Numbered from the stretch's first letter, positions 19,765 to 30,977 are shown. The stretch: 64,000 nt of DNA from Saccharum officinarum (GCA_020631735.1 CM036215.1:16890346-16954345), one strand, 5' to 3'. Numbers and translations are program-made. Notes: generated by a model not told the origin, from the letters alone.

Positions 19765-20529
19765 CCCGGCGGTGATTAGTATCTGTACAATTGTATGTAC
19801 CTGCCGCCTTGATGATCTAGCTGGCTATATACACGTGTGCATCGATGATCGAGACGAACCGGCGATTAGCTGCTTCTTTCTTCATTTCTGTTTCAGGGAA
19901 TTGGATCAGGTTATTTGGTGATCCTTGATGCTACTTCATCCTGTGTCGTCTAGCAATTCTTTATGCGCACCTTCTTCTTCTCTTCTCCTGATTCGTGAAC
20001 GTGACACCAATTAGCTAGCTGTTGAGTAGTTTGCACGCCTGCGGTAATGGTGTTGCATTGCATCGTCTGGATTTCGTCTGTCAAAACCAGCCGCCATCCA
20101 GCGAGGGTGGCCGCCTCCGCCTACTACGCAGCACGTCAAAGGCCAGACCCAGCGGAGAGAGGTAGCGTACGTCAACGCCAGCCTCTCGCCGGTGCAACTC
20201 TTCGCTGAACAGTCTCCTTAAGACAATTTCAATGTCCACGTCATCTTCAGCCCGGCGCCTGGACAAAACCACGGTCAACGCTCAATACCGGCCATGAAAT
20301 CGTGAGATTCATTCAATGCAGAGCAGCTCAGCTTTTGTGAAAGCACAGTGCTCGCTGACTGAACATAGAACCATCCCTAGTGCGAGGCTAGGTAGCTTAA
20401 TTCGTGAGTAATCGCTTAGTCAAGCGTATGCTAGGGAGGAGAGTGATTATTGTAAATCATTTCACTGTCCCTAGTGCGCCATTGCGGTGGTGCATTGTTG
20501 TAGCTTCACACTCTTCTCGATCTTAATGG
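19765..20529. other. 3' flank of the DUF538 gene; otherwise nothing recognised
   Basis: The first 250 bases or so are likely 3' UTR. A minus frame at 20081-20278 is rich in arginine and has no recognisable domain. The rest is intergenic. Confidence 0.4.
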
Positions 20530-20830
20530 AATGATATGCAAACCTTTTGCGTATGTTGTGAAACGGTGTCTATTCCCAACAGACACCTATTCGTTGATGA
20601 TCTCATCCACAAGCATGCAATTAGTGAAAGGATTAGCAGTTAGCCTAGTTGTTAGCGTGTCAGCAGTTACCATGCCACCCGAAGGGACATGTCCCTTAGT
20701 GGTCGACTGTTCCAGCGAACAAACACCTCTTCACATGTATATAATCTCAAGAGATCAATGAAATAAACAGTTGTTCCCAAATCACTTGTTCATTACATTC
20801 ACGTTTAACACGTAATCAACACGGCTCATG
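20530..20830 (+). repeat. possible Copia-type LTR fragment
   Basis: ACATGTATATAATCTC (TATA-like) is followed by GATCAATGAAATAAACAG and then TTCATTACA. After that comes TTTAACACGTAATCAACAC, which resembles a diverged Met-tRNA primer site next to a Copia LTR end. The left end is not defined and no partner LTR was found, so this is tentative. Confidence 0.3.
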
Positions 20831-21411
20831 AACAAGAGAAAAGGAGAACGACGTCGGATGCCTCAGAATCGTCCATGGTAAGCACTATGGTTCGAATCAA
20901 CGTCAACTTACCTTCGCACGTCGTTCGTGGGCGACTGTTCTTCGCCCTACGCTGCATCGGTGGAGTTTGCTGTGGCCCGATCCGCCACCACGGCCACCAT
21001 GGACAGCGCCGCAGTGTCTTCGAGCGCCTTGGGCCTCGTGTTCGCCGCAACGTTGCCCATGGTTATGGCCATGGTCCTTTCGGCCGCCTCTTTGACTCTG
21101 CTGTTCGTGGCCTCTGTGCAGATGCAGTTCCTCGCCACCGATGGAGTCCAGTTCGTCGTGGCCTCCATGCTTCCCTACGCGATCTTCGTCTGCAGAGCCA
21201 GCCACCGTATCCTCGCCTTGGCGTGGACGGTGTCGGCCCTAGCAACGCCGCACCGCGCGTTGTGGAAACCCCGGCGCCACCTACTGTCGAAGGCTCGGTG
21301 CTGCCCGCGGATGAAGTGGTTGTCAAGCCCGTCACTGTACCTGCCTACGTCCCCATGGAGCCGATGTCGCCAGCACCGACACCGCCTCGCTACTAGTGTG
21401 ACTTCTACAAG
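20831..21411 (+). other. GC-rich unrecognised coding-like sequence, left half
   Basis: Two overlapping plus frames are open here. One (20875-21396) ends with a proline/valine-rich tail containing VETPAPPTVEG; the other encodes a hydrophobic stretch after an ATG at 20999. I recognise neither. The sequence is interrupted at the GATAC duplication by the 8.3-kb gypsy element and resumes at 29732. It could be part of the body of an older retroelement or a captured gene fragment. Confidence 0.35.
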
Positions 21412-21416
21412 GATAC

Positions 21417-22275
21417 TATTGACAACAAAAAAATGTCCATTTTTAAAGTTGTCAAAATGTGTAACGGAATTTACTATTGCGTTTCTCTCATCGATATGGT
21501 CAACAAATATATATGGAACGTCCAATTTGGGGTCCGGATGAGAGAGTTATGCCTCCGAGAAAATATATGTCTGGGCTACCGGTACTTCCGGTCCGAGATA
21601 GGAACTTCCGGTGGCTGGTGGAGGAAGGTGCAGTTTGGTGTGAAAATAAACTACCGGTACTACCGATCCTTGACCGGTACTACCGGTCGAGACCGGTACT
21701 ACCGGTGGAGCCTGACCGGAAGTACCGGTAGGTGTTTATTCCCAATCTGACTTTCAGTTTTTGAACTATTTGTTTCTAGATCGGTTTTTGACGTGGGAAA
21801 CTTGGAAAATAAGTCTTGGAGAGGTTTCCTACTGGGATAAGACCACCCCCTCTATATATATGAGAGGATCATGACCGATTGAGTCCCCATCTATCCAATC
21901 GTCATACAAATAAATCAATATACTCCTTTTACCCATTTTCTCTTCTCCTTCAACCTCCATGTTGTTCATCCCTTGATCCACGACCAAGGATGACGTCCTA
22001 GGCTTGCCAACCAACCTAGGGCAACCCGACGACGTCCTTGCCCTGACGAGGTCCCTCCCAGGCGAGAGCTTCGGCGGTTCCTTTGCTAGTTTGCTTGAAA
22101 ACTAGCCGGTTTTTCGTCACTCAAGCACGTTGGTTATTCTTTGGTGTTTTGCTTGTAAACCTCTCCATTCTTCACCACAAAAGAGTGATATCCTTGCTGC
22201 GTTCTTCGGTCCGTAGCGGCCTAGGCATCCAATGCCTTTTCTGGTGTGCGATTTGGACAACATCCAACGTCAACA
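21417..22275 (+). repeat. 5' LTR of the second gypsy element (859 bp)
   Basis: It begins TATTGAC and ends GTCAACA; the 3' copy ends GTCAATA, so the ancestral ends form a TATTGAC/GTCAATA inverted repeat. The first third holds repeated ACCGGTACTACCGGT-type palindromes (about 21577-21735). A TATA box CTATATATATGAG lies at about 21851. Open frames in the LTR are not taken as genes. Confidence 0.88.
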
Positions 22276-22278
22276 CAC

Positions 22279-22300
22279 TTTTTGGCGACTCCGCTGGGGA
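22279..22300 (+). other. primer-binding site of the second gypsy element
   Basis: TTTTTGGCGACTCCGCTGG starts three bases after the LTR end. TTTGGCGAC.. primer sites are seen in several grass gypsy families. The matching tRNA was not determined. Confidence 0.65.
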
Positions 22301-22618
22301 AGAATTTGCTTCGGCTCTACTTTGTAGCCAATTCTTCTTACCATAGCCTTATTCCTCGTTGATCTATCTTCTTGAGCTCGCCATTACCGTTGCATCTGGC
22401 CCAAAAGGCCGATCGCATATGGTTTTGACCCCTTGTGATCTTGCTTGTAATTTTGCAACGTGTTGCGCTTGACATTGGAAAATTTAGCAAGGCGGTCAAG
22501 TTCTAAATCATAGAGTACCAAGGTGGTTCATCATAAAACTACTATAATTACCTCGAGGTACAACTTGCAAATACATCTTATGATCCTAATGGTTATTTTA
22601 CAAGTCATATAAGCTCTC

Positions 22619-23809
22619 ATGTTGGTGTTGCTAGCTGTAATGATACTAGATATGTTGCATCGGCTGATACTTTTGATAATGTTCCTCATCATACACAATA
22701 ATTATGGATATCATGGTCAAGAGCCGATGTCAACTATGAATTCTTTGAGTTTTGATGCTACTAGCAACATGCAACATGTAAATCCTTGTTCATCGGCTAT
22801 AAGTTCACAATATGTGGTTCCACTACATGACCTGCCGATGAATGAGAGAATTGGCTATGACAATGCTAGTTATTTAGCCAATTGCTTTCAAAATTCAGCG
22901 CCTTATACAAATGCTCATATTCATAATTCGGCTTCATATGTTACTTCCAACTTGAGTCAAATTAATGAAAATTCAGCAAGGTGTTTAAGTGCTAATACTC
23001 ATGATTTGGTTTCACGTGTTACTAGTAACGATAGCCAAATCAATGGAAATTTAGCACCATATGCAAAGATCAATGCCCACAATTCGGCTTCGTATTTTGC
23101 TCATGATCAAAGTCGAATTAGTGAAATTTCAGCAAGGCATTCGAGTACTAAAACTCATGATTCAGCTCAACCTATTGCTAATAATTGTAATCGAATCAAT
23201 AAAAAATCAGCGATGGGTGCACAAGCAAACAATCATGATTCGGCTTTATATGATGCTCTCAAATCAAGCCGAATCGATGAAGATTTAGCCCACACTAGAA
23301 ATTCATATGGCTCCTCTAAATGGAAGGTGCCCGCATATCATAGACTGTATCCATTACACATTGATTACTTGAAAACTCCTAATGGTTGGTGGATACCTGA
23401 TTTTTATGAGTTTAGTGGTGAAGATGATAAAACCGCTGTGGAACACATTAATGTATATATCTCACAATTAGGTTTTGTTGGTAAAGAAGATTATATGAGA
23501 ATACGTAATTTTCCTTTATCCCTTACCGGTGTTGCCTTCGCATGGTTTACATCTTTGCCCCGGTGCACTGTTGGTTCATGGTCTCAATTAGAGGAGCAAT
23601 TCTATGAATATTTTGGAAAGACTAATGAGAAAAGGCCGATCACAATTGAGTCATCGGCTAAAATTGGATTGCTAGTGGGCATGAAAGAAAGATTTGATTC
23701 GGATGTAAGCAAAGGTTCGGCTACAAAAGCCGAACAACACAATATCCTTTCTGAATCAATCACATCTCAAAAAACAAGTCTTGTTATAGAAAAGCATGAA
23801 AAACGATAG
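22619..23809 (+). CDS. gag polyprotein N-terminal part, second gypsy element
   Basis: The 396-codon frame has two parts. Residues about 60-230 form a degenerate repeat of roughly 26 residues with the theme HNSASY or HDSA followed by a S-I/N-E/N-NSA block. Residues about 235-345 are a retrotransposon gag domain: WWIPDFYEFSGEDDKTAVEH, then FPLSLTGVAFAWFTSLP and SWSQLEEQFYEYF. The capsid is followed by a truncated tail. The ATG chosen is the first in frame; the codons before it are also partly open, so the true start may be earlier. Confidence 0.75.
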   Translation: MLVLLAVMILDMLHRLILLIMFLIIHNNYGYHGQEPMSTMNSLSFDATSNMQHVNPCSSAISSQYVVPLHDLPMNERIGYDNASYLANCFQNSAPYTNAHIHNSASYVTSNLSQINENSARCLSANTHDLVSRVTSNDSQINGNLAPYAKINAHNSASYFAHDQSRISEISARHSSTKTHDSAQPIANNCNRINKKSAMGAQANNHDSALYDALKSSRIDEDLAHTRNSYGSSKWKVPAYHRLYPLHIDYLKTPNGWWIPDFYEFSGEDDKTAVEHINVYISQLGFVGKEDYMRIRNFPLSLTGVAFAWFTSLPRCTVGSWSQLEEQFYEYFGKTNEKRPITIESSAKIGLLVGMKERFDSDVSKGSATKAEQHNILSESITSQKTSLVIEKHEKR

Positions 23810-23929
23810 AAATCAGCTAGACTTGATTTTTCAGGAGCTAAAGGGGTTGTACATTTATCTAGTGATTACTACATTATTGATGGAGATCAAGCCCCTACAA
23901 GCAACAAAGGAGGGATGTCTGCCTGCTCA

Positions 23930-24205
23930 GAATCGGCTGAGCCGACTTTGAAGTCGGCTAAGCCGACTCCTCTCTACTCTAAGTCGGTTAGGCCGGCTTC
24001 CTAGTCGGCCAGGCCAACTGCCTCTGTCGCCTACTCTGAGTCAGCCAGGTCGACTTCCCAGTCGGCCAAGCCGGCTGCCTCTGATGCTTGCCCTGAGTCG
24101 GCTAGGCCGACTTCCAAGTCAGCCAAGCTAACTGCCCCTGCTAGTGCCCAAGTCGGCCTAGCCGATTTCCAGTCGGCTAAGCTGACTTTCCCAGTTCCGG
24201 CAGCT
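23930..24205 (+). repeat. palindromic SAKPT-coding repeat block 1
   Basis: The word AGTCGGCTAAGCCGACT and one- or two-base variants recur about every 24-36 bp. Each unit is an inverted repeat (AGTCGGC/GCCGACT) with a 3-base loop and codes for Ser-Ala-Lys-Pro-Thr. Related blocks lie at about 25005-25205 and 27140-27295. Confidence 0.8.
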
Positions 24206-25383
24206 GCTGATGTGTCTTCGGGTGATTTGACCCCTCTTGTTAATTGGTTTCTGGAGAAGAAGAGCAACATCATACAAATCAAGGATATGCACTTCTCCAA
24301 CATGATCGACAAGGTAGAAAACATAAATATTTTGCTCAAATTCTAATCCGGTCATACTATTTCAATTTCAACATCTATTAAAGATATCCTAACTAATAGT
24401 TGTAATAGACCGATTGAGAATAGCAATTTATTTGTTGATAAAACAAATTCAGATTCTATCGGCCAACATATTGTGCCATATGGCAAGGCCGATAGTGCTA
24501 GTTTGTCAAAGCTAAGGCTTCTCAAAAGCAGCTACAAAGGTGTGGCCGAATGGATTGATAATAAACCTGATCCTTTCATTTGCCTAGCTTTGAAGCCGAC
24601 TCCACAAAAAGAATCGGCTTAACAAATTAAAATATAGCTTTGACTTTACTTTTTATGATCATGTCTTTGATATCTTGCTCAAAAATAATTTTATTAGAAT
24701 CATTGATCACAATGTTTTGCCGTCAATTCAAAACTTAGAAGAGCTTACATATTGCAAGTGGAATAATTCGTTTGATCATAATACTTGTGATTGGAATATG
24801 TTTCGTCACGTGATCCAATCGACCATTAATAAAGGCTGATTGAAATTTTCTAAAGCTCAACAGATGTCTTGATGGCAAACAGGTTTTGAATCGGCTTGCA
24901 TTACTAGCCGATTCACCAAAAGCTCTTATGATGGCTGAGAATCAAGTAATGGAACCCACAGATCAAGAAAGTCATCTAGGAGAGCCAATTGCTACTGCTG
25001 CTGCTGAGTCGGCTCAGCCACCCTTAGGGATGGCTAAGCCGACCCCTGCTGTCTCTGAGATGGCTAAGCCGACCCAGTGGTCGGCTAAGCCATCTGAAGA
25101 GGCTGTTGTTGCTCTACCAGAGGTAGAGTCAGCTAGGCCGGCCCAGAAGGTGGCTAAGCTGACCCTGCTTCCTCTAGAGGTGCCAGAGACGACTAAGCCA
25201 TCCTAGGATAAAGCTAAGCTGCCTGGAGCACCCCTTGTTGCATAGGAGAAAGATGTGGAGCCCTCAAGTGATGACAAGGTTGTTGTCCATCAATTGTAAG
25301 TTGAAGATATTTTAGTGGATGACAATGTCACTACAATTTCATAAAATACTAGGGGGCAGGTGAAATCTCTCTGACTAGAGCAA
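24206..25383 (+). pseudogene. gag linker region of the second gypsy element, broken
   Basis: Short frames separated by stops continue the polyprotein. One at about 24206-24345 starts within block 1 and ends NINILLKF. Another piece at about 24450-24620 contains GVAEWIDNKPDPF. A third at 24886-25206 carries repeat block 2 with MAKPTPAVSEMAKPT. No enzyme domain is recognisable. Similar S/A/K/P/T-rich linkers are present between gag and pol in related grass elements. Confidence 0.6.
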
Positions 25384-26339
25384 ATGCCGATTGACTCCAT
25401 TGAGCAAGGGGAATCGGCTGAAAATCCTCCTTTGGAACATGTTTGTCAAGATGAAAAGAAGGGGGAGGATGCTCATAAAGCTAATAGAGGTAAGAGTCAT
25501 GGAAAACAAAGGACTAGAAGGCCGGAGCTTAGCTTCAAGGAACTTCTAGCTAAATATAAAAAGATAGGAGAAGCAAATATTTCCAACCGATCAAAGAAAG
25601 TCCAATCATCAAAATTACCTCCAAAGCACAAATCTCAAGAGTGGAATTGGCAAGGGAATGGATCTCACGTAGCAACAACATATTATCCTTTTGAGCAGCC
25701 AATTCCCATGTATTATGGACCACAACCCATACATTTTCATCCATATTCACCTTGGGGCTGGTTTGATGAAGAGACGCATCTGTCATCATATTATAGGCCA
25801 CAATACATAGAGTATGCAGCTCCTAGATATTTAGAGAAATCATCTTCTTATAAAGACCGATTTGATCAAAATTGGTCCAGATCTCAAGCAAAGAAGAAAG
25901 TGGTAAAACAAGTTTACCGTGTGAAGTATGATGTCGGAAAGATAAAAGTTCAGATCTAAATTCAACTATTGAAAAGTCGATTACGTTGTTGAAAAATCCA
26001 GCTAATGATAGCAAAGAAGTAGAGAAATCATCTATTGATGTTGTAGGTGCCAAATTTGAACAAAAGAAGATGAAAGTGCCTAAAATTAAGAAAGAATTGC
26101 CGCTGTCCAAAATAGAAGCAAAACCGACATGCTCAATCGGTTTACCAAAGTGGCAAGAAAAGAAGTTGCAAAAGCTTTGTGCAGAGAAGCTCAGAGAAGA
26201 AGGCTTTGCTTGGGTTCCTAAAGGAAGTATTCATGCTCATAAGGATGATGATCAAGTAAGTGGTGTGACAAAGTCAAAAGAAAGAAGAAGAAGATTCGAG
26301 AAGCAATTGTCAAGTTGGAAGTTTGCACCAGATCATTAG
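25384..26339 (+). pseudogene. gag-pol linker with LLAKY and tryptophan/proline-rich segment
   Basis: The first frame (25384-25959) has the conserved-looking block ELSFKELLAKYKKIGEANI, a basic stretch, then a tyrosine/proline-rich segment (YYGPQPIHFHPYSPWGW). A frameshift at about 25960-25986 leads to the second frame (to 26339), which includes LPKWQEKKLQKLCAEKLREE, a block that usually lies before the protease in this family. After 26339 the expected protease and RT are absent. Confidence 0.65.
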
Positions 26340-26689
26340 AGTCATTGGTCTTAGCATCAACCATGTTCTCTGTCTATGCTTATGTGGAATTCATCTCATG
26401 GTATGAATGGTTATCCCTCATCTCCTTACTTTGATCCCTGGTATAGATTTTTATGTCATGGAGCGTTGCCAAATTATTGTGTTCACCAATGATCAGTAGC
26501 TGAAATATTTTATTTCGGTTGTGCATACTCTTGTGGATGAATTCATATGGTCGATATTTTGATATCGCCCTTAGTATAAAATATAGCCAATAAATGCTTG
26601 CAACCATCGTGCTATTGGAAAAGCCCCCATGGAACTCACTTTGATGATTTTCAGGCCTGGGGGCATGATTTATGTATTTTGATTTACTT

Positions 26690-27101
26690 CATGGATGTGA
26701 CAATATGATTAATCGGCTTGCAAATAAGGCCAAGGTGTTAGCATGATAATTATTTCTCATAATGGTGCTATTAGAGACATCAAGCCGATTAAAAATTACA
26801 TTTGCACCAAAATTCAAGCCGAATGTGATTTTCTTATTCGGCTTGATCATATTGCGATCCATGAGGTATGGCATGTTGAAGCCTGCGTGATTCTTTGCTG
26901 GTGGAACAAGTTGCTGGTGAATTTCAATGCTTAGAAGAGTCACTAAAAGTTTGTCTTGATGCTTGCCTTGATATCATTGGTTCTTTTGCAAAATTTCAAA
27001 TTCGGCATATTCCAAGGCATGAAAATCAAAAGGCCAACATGTTAGCGCAACAAGCATTTGGCTATAATATCGGTGGGCGTAATTTTCATGTTCAAGAATA
27101 G
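26690..27101 (+). pseudogene. archaeal-type RNase H remnant, second gypsy element
   Basis: Two frames, shifted near 26890, together cover an RNase H. Recognisable parts are IIISHNGAIRDIKPI (strand 1-2), CTKIQAECD (where an E of the active site is expected) and FQIRHIPRHENQKANMLAQQ (C-terminal helix). The central GDS motif is destroyed. The domain should follow an RT, but the upstream sequence (26340-26690) holds none. Confidence 0.65.
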
Positions 27102-27139
27102 TCGATGCATAAAAGTTTAGAATTTTCCGGTGCAGGTGT

Positions 27140-27297
27140 AGACTAGTCGGCCAAGCCGACTGACCAAGTCAACTTAACCGACTCCCTCCTTGTTGTAGCC
27201 AAGTCGGCTGAGCCGACTGCTATAGCTGGCCAGGCCAACTCCCTCTAGTCAGCTAAGCTAACTGCCCCTGTCGGCTCAACTGACTCCCCTGTGACCA
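27140..27297 (+). repeat. palindromic SAKPT-coding repeat block 3
   Basis: At least six variants of AGTCGGC-NNN-GCCGACT lie between RNase H and integrase, in the same sense as blocks 1 and 2 but more diverged. Confidence 0.65.
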
Positions 27298-28620
27298 GCA
27301 CGGTCAATGAGCATGACGAGCTCTCAAATCGGCCTGGCAAAACTTCCAGTGATGTTAGGGCCAATTTGTATGATTGGAGGACTCCTTTATTGATATATCT
27401 ACGTGATCCAAGTGCTAAAGTTGATAAAAGTGTTCTTAGAGGTGCTTTTCAAGTATGTGTTCACAATGATGAGCTTTATCGAAGGACCGCCGAAGACTTG
27501 CTGCTGAAGTGCTTGGGATCTAATCAAGCAAGAGTGGCTATGGGAGAAGTGCATGAAGGTATTTGTGGTACGCATCAATCGTCCTTAAAGATGAAGTGGT
27601 TATTACGTAGAGCCAATTTCTATTGGCCTACTATGATGGCCGATTGTTTTTGATACTACAAAGATTGCGAAGAGTGCCAAAGATTTGGGAATATTCAGCT
27701 GGTGCCTGTTGCTATGCTTCATCCTATTATCAAGCCATGGCCTTTTCGTGGTTGGGGGCTAGACTTCATTGGCCAAATACATCCCCCATCTTCCAAGGGA
27801 CATCACTTTGTGTTGGTTGCTACAGATTATTTTACTAAGTAGACCGAAGTTGTTCCTTTGAATAATATGACACATAAGGAGGTTATTGAGTTCATCACTG
27901 AGCATATCATTCATAGATTCGGCATACCCTAAACATTAACTACAGATCAAGGGACATCATTTATGTCTAAGGAAGTGAGAGACTTTGCTGAATTATATAA
28001 GATCAAGTTGCTCAAATCATCTCCATATTATGCTCAAGCTAATGGGCAAGTTGAGTCTAGTAATAAGACTTTGATCAAGCTTATCAAGAAGAAAATTGAG
28101 GAGAATCCAATAAGGTGGCATGAAGTATTGTCTGAAGCTCTATGGGCACATCGCATTTCAAGGCATGGTGCTACAAAAGTTACTCCTTTTGAGCTAGTAT
28201 ATGGTCAAGAGGCCATGTTGCCCATTGAAGTGAATTTGGATGCATACAGGCTTGCTAAACAAAATGATCTATCAGCTGTTGTGTATCATGATCTAATGAT
28301 GGATAATATTGATGAGGTGACTGATGTGAGATTAAAGGCTCTCAAGGAAATAGAGAAAGACAAAGCTCGAGTTGTCAAGGCATATAATAAGAAAGTCAAA
28401 AGCAAATCATTCCAAGTGGGTGAATTAGTATGAAAACCATATTACCTATTGGGACGAAGAGCAATCAGTTTGGCAAGTGGTCACCAAATTGGGATGGTCC
28501 TTATAAAGTGATCAAAGTCACGAGTGGTAATTCTTATTTGCTAGAGACATTGTAAGGTGAACGTCTCAAAGTAGCATTCAACGGGAAATACTTGAAAAAG
28601 TATTTTCCAACTGTTTGGCA
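27291..28620 (+). pseudogene. integrase of the second gypsy element
   Basis: The zinc module begins in the first frame (HEGICGTHQS, then FYWPTMMADC). After a frameshift near 27650 it continues YYKDCEECQRF. The core shows D in GLDFIGQIH, D in TTDQGTSF and E in NGQVESSNKTL. A TAG occurs after VATDYFTK and another stop before the TTDQG block. From 27963 to 28433 the frame is open, with LVYGQEAMLPIEVNL and the C-terminal region. The sequence to about 28620 is broken by further stops. Confidence 0.8.
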
Positions 28621-28810
28621 AGAAGCCTAAGTGCTCTCCAAACAATGGCCAATACATGTATCGCCCTTAGAACAAAAATGACCAATGTATACATTGCCTT
28701 TAGTCACCATGCAGCCGATGAGATGGGTATCATTGTTATTTGGTTTAATTATGTTTGTTTGATCAAGTGTTTTCAGGTTCATACATCATAAACCTAAAAA
28801 CAGGGGCATA

Positions 28811-29726
28811 TATTGACAACCAAAAATGTCCATTTTGTGAATTTGTCAAAATGTGTAACGAACTTCACCATTGTGTTCCTCTCGTCGAGATGGTCAAAAA
28901 ACATATATGGAACGTCCAATTTGGGGTCCGGATAAGAGAGTTATGCCTCCGAGAAAATATCTATCTGGGCTACTGGTACTTTCGGTCCGTACTTCCGGTC
29001 CGAGACCAGTTGGCGCGAAAATGAACTACCGGTACTTCCGGTCCGAGATCGGAACTTCCGAGGGCTGGTGGAGGAAGGTGCAGTTTGGCGTGAAAATGAA
29101 CTACCGGACTACCGGTCCTTGACCGGTACTACCGGTGGGGACCGGTACTACCGGTGGAGCGTGACCGGAAGTACCGATAGGTGTTTATTCTCAATCAGAC
29201 TTTCATATCTCGAACCAATTTGTTTCTAGATCAGTTTTTGGACGTGGGAAACTTGGAAAATAAGTCTTGGAGAGGTTTTCTACTAGGATAAGACCACTCC
29301 CTCTATATATATCAGAGGATCATGGCCGATTGAGTCCCCATCTATCCAATCGTCATACAAACAAATCAATCTACTCCTTTTACCCCTTTTCTCTTCTCCT
29401 TCAACCTCCATGCTATTCATCCCTTGATCCATGACCAAGGATGACGTCCTAAGCCTGCTGGCCAACCTAGGGCAACTCGGCGACGTCCTTGCCCTGACGG
29501 GGTCCCTCCCGGGCGAGAGCTTCAGTGGTTCCTTTGCTAGTTTGCCTGAAAACTAGTCGGTTCTTTGTCACGCAAGCACATTGGTTATCCTTTGGTGGTT
29601 TGCTTGTAAACCTCTCTATTCTTCACCATGAAAGAGTGATATCCTTGCTGCGTTCTTCGGTCTATAGCGGCCCGGGCGTCCAATGCCCTTTCTGGTGTGT
29701 GATTTGGACAACATCCAACGTCAATA
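28811..29726 (+). repeat. 3' LTR of the second gypsy element (916 bp)
   Basis: It starts TATTGAC right after a purine-rich tract (AAAAACAGGGGCATA, 28796-28810) that fits a polypurine tract. It ends GTCAATA before the GATAC duplication. It is longer than the 5' LTR mainly because of extra CCGGTAC-type repeats at about 28975-29100. The TATA box CTATATATATCAG at about 29302 is kept. Confidence 0.88.
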
Positions 29727-29731
29727 GATAC

Positions 29732-30340
29732 ATGTTGATGCTGCACACACTGGAGTGCAACTACTCACTGCCATCGCCCACACTAGTCCTAGAGACTCGG
29801 GGCCGGCAAGGGTATACCCAGCGGTGCCCTCGATCCATGGTACTTCAACATTGTCGCCATGCCGATGATTCACGATGTGAAGGCCGAGGATGAGAAGGAC
29901 GCGGTTGCCCCAAGCATTGGCAACCTCTTCAATCCCATAGGCACACTCACGGCCCGAACTAGCATCCCGCAGTACACTTCTTCGATGTGGCCAGCCCCTC
30001 GGCTCCTCCTCCGGCGGTGACCCCGAAACCGGCTTCTCTGGCCACGACATGCACCGAGGCCGCTGTTTGCATGAAGGCAGCAGCCCTCCTGGGTCCTTCT
30101 CTGACTAGAACTCCTGCTGATGGCACCACCACCATACCCCCGATGCTTTGGTGCCTCCTCGGCCACAGGGTGGCCACGGTTGACCGATGCCTTGGCATCC
30201 GCGCTGGCCCCTAGAACCAATGGCCCTTGGTCTGCCGAGCGCGAAAGTCCTTAATATGGCGCTGGGCGATGGCGGCTTCTACTCCCCTGACGAGGGGGAG
30301 TCTTCCTCGAACTGAAGATGGAGAGCACCGGCGATGCAGT
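29732..30340. other. GC-rich unrecognised sequence, right half of the split target
   Basis: This continues the sequence interrupted at 21416. One plus frame reads KAEDEKDAVAPSIGNLFNPI (about 29880-29940) but soon stops. Minus frames are also open because of GC bias. No family recognised. Confidence 0.3.
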
Positions 30341-30977
30341 GGAAATTTTTTTAACCCTTTTAAAAACTATTTCCAGATTTGACACTGTTAAAATTTTATT
30401 TCCAAATCTAACACTTTTGGCTGCGCCTATTGCCCTAGCGCAGCCAAACCACACTGTCGCGCCATGCATGGCGGTGCGGCAGAGGTGGTGGCGTGGCAGC
30501 TACTCGAGCACTGACCGATGACGTGGCTGGCTCTACCGCGCCACAGATCTAGGCGCGACAGTGTTGCGCCATGCCACACAGTGTGGCAAGGCCCAGTAGA
30601 GGCCCAGGATGCAGCCTTCTCTTCCCTCTCTCTCCATTTGTTTCCTCTATGTTTCCCACGACGCCGCCGTGAGCCACCTGTCGTGCCCGCTGCTGCTAGC
30701 TGCCCGTTGCCTCCTCCCTTGGGTCCTCCACCACCGGTCATGCCTCCATCCCTGCCTTTCTCCCCATTCCCCTACTTAGAGGGTGGGGGCCAGGTCAACC
30801 CCTTGGTCGCATGCGCCCCCTCCCTTGGTGGCCGGCTGGACAAGCATCGTCGTTGCAGGCGAGGCCGCCAGCGGCCCTCTCTGTCATTTGGGTTGACCCT
30901 CAGAAGGTCTCCCTGTCATTGCTAAGGTATTTCCCCTCCAAGACCCTCAATTTCATGATATTGGTGATTAATTTTTT

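Larger units (their letters stand above)
21417..29726 (+). mobile_element. second Ty3/gypsy element, two LTRs, internally deleted
   Basis: LTRs at 21417-22275 and 28811-29726 are clearly homologous. GATAC flanks both ends (21412-21416 and 29727-29731), proving one insertion. The interior has gag, a long proline-poor linker region, an RNase H of the archaeal type and an integrase, in that order. Protease and reverse transcriptase are missing between about 26340 and 26690. The RNase H placed before integrase resembles the Tat clade. Many stops and frameshifts make it non-autonomous. Confidence 0.9.

Noticed and set aside
20875..21396. A new 173-residue gene
   Set aside because: No recognised domain, two competing frames, and the locus is split by an insertion; kept only as unrecognised sequence.
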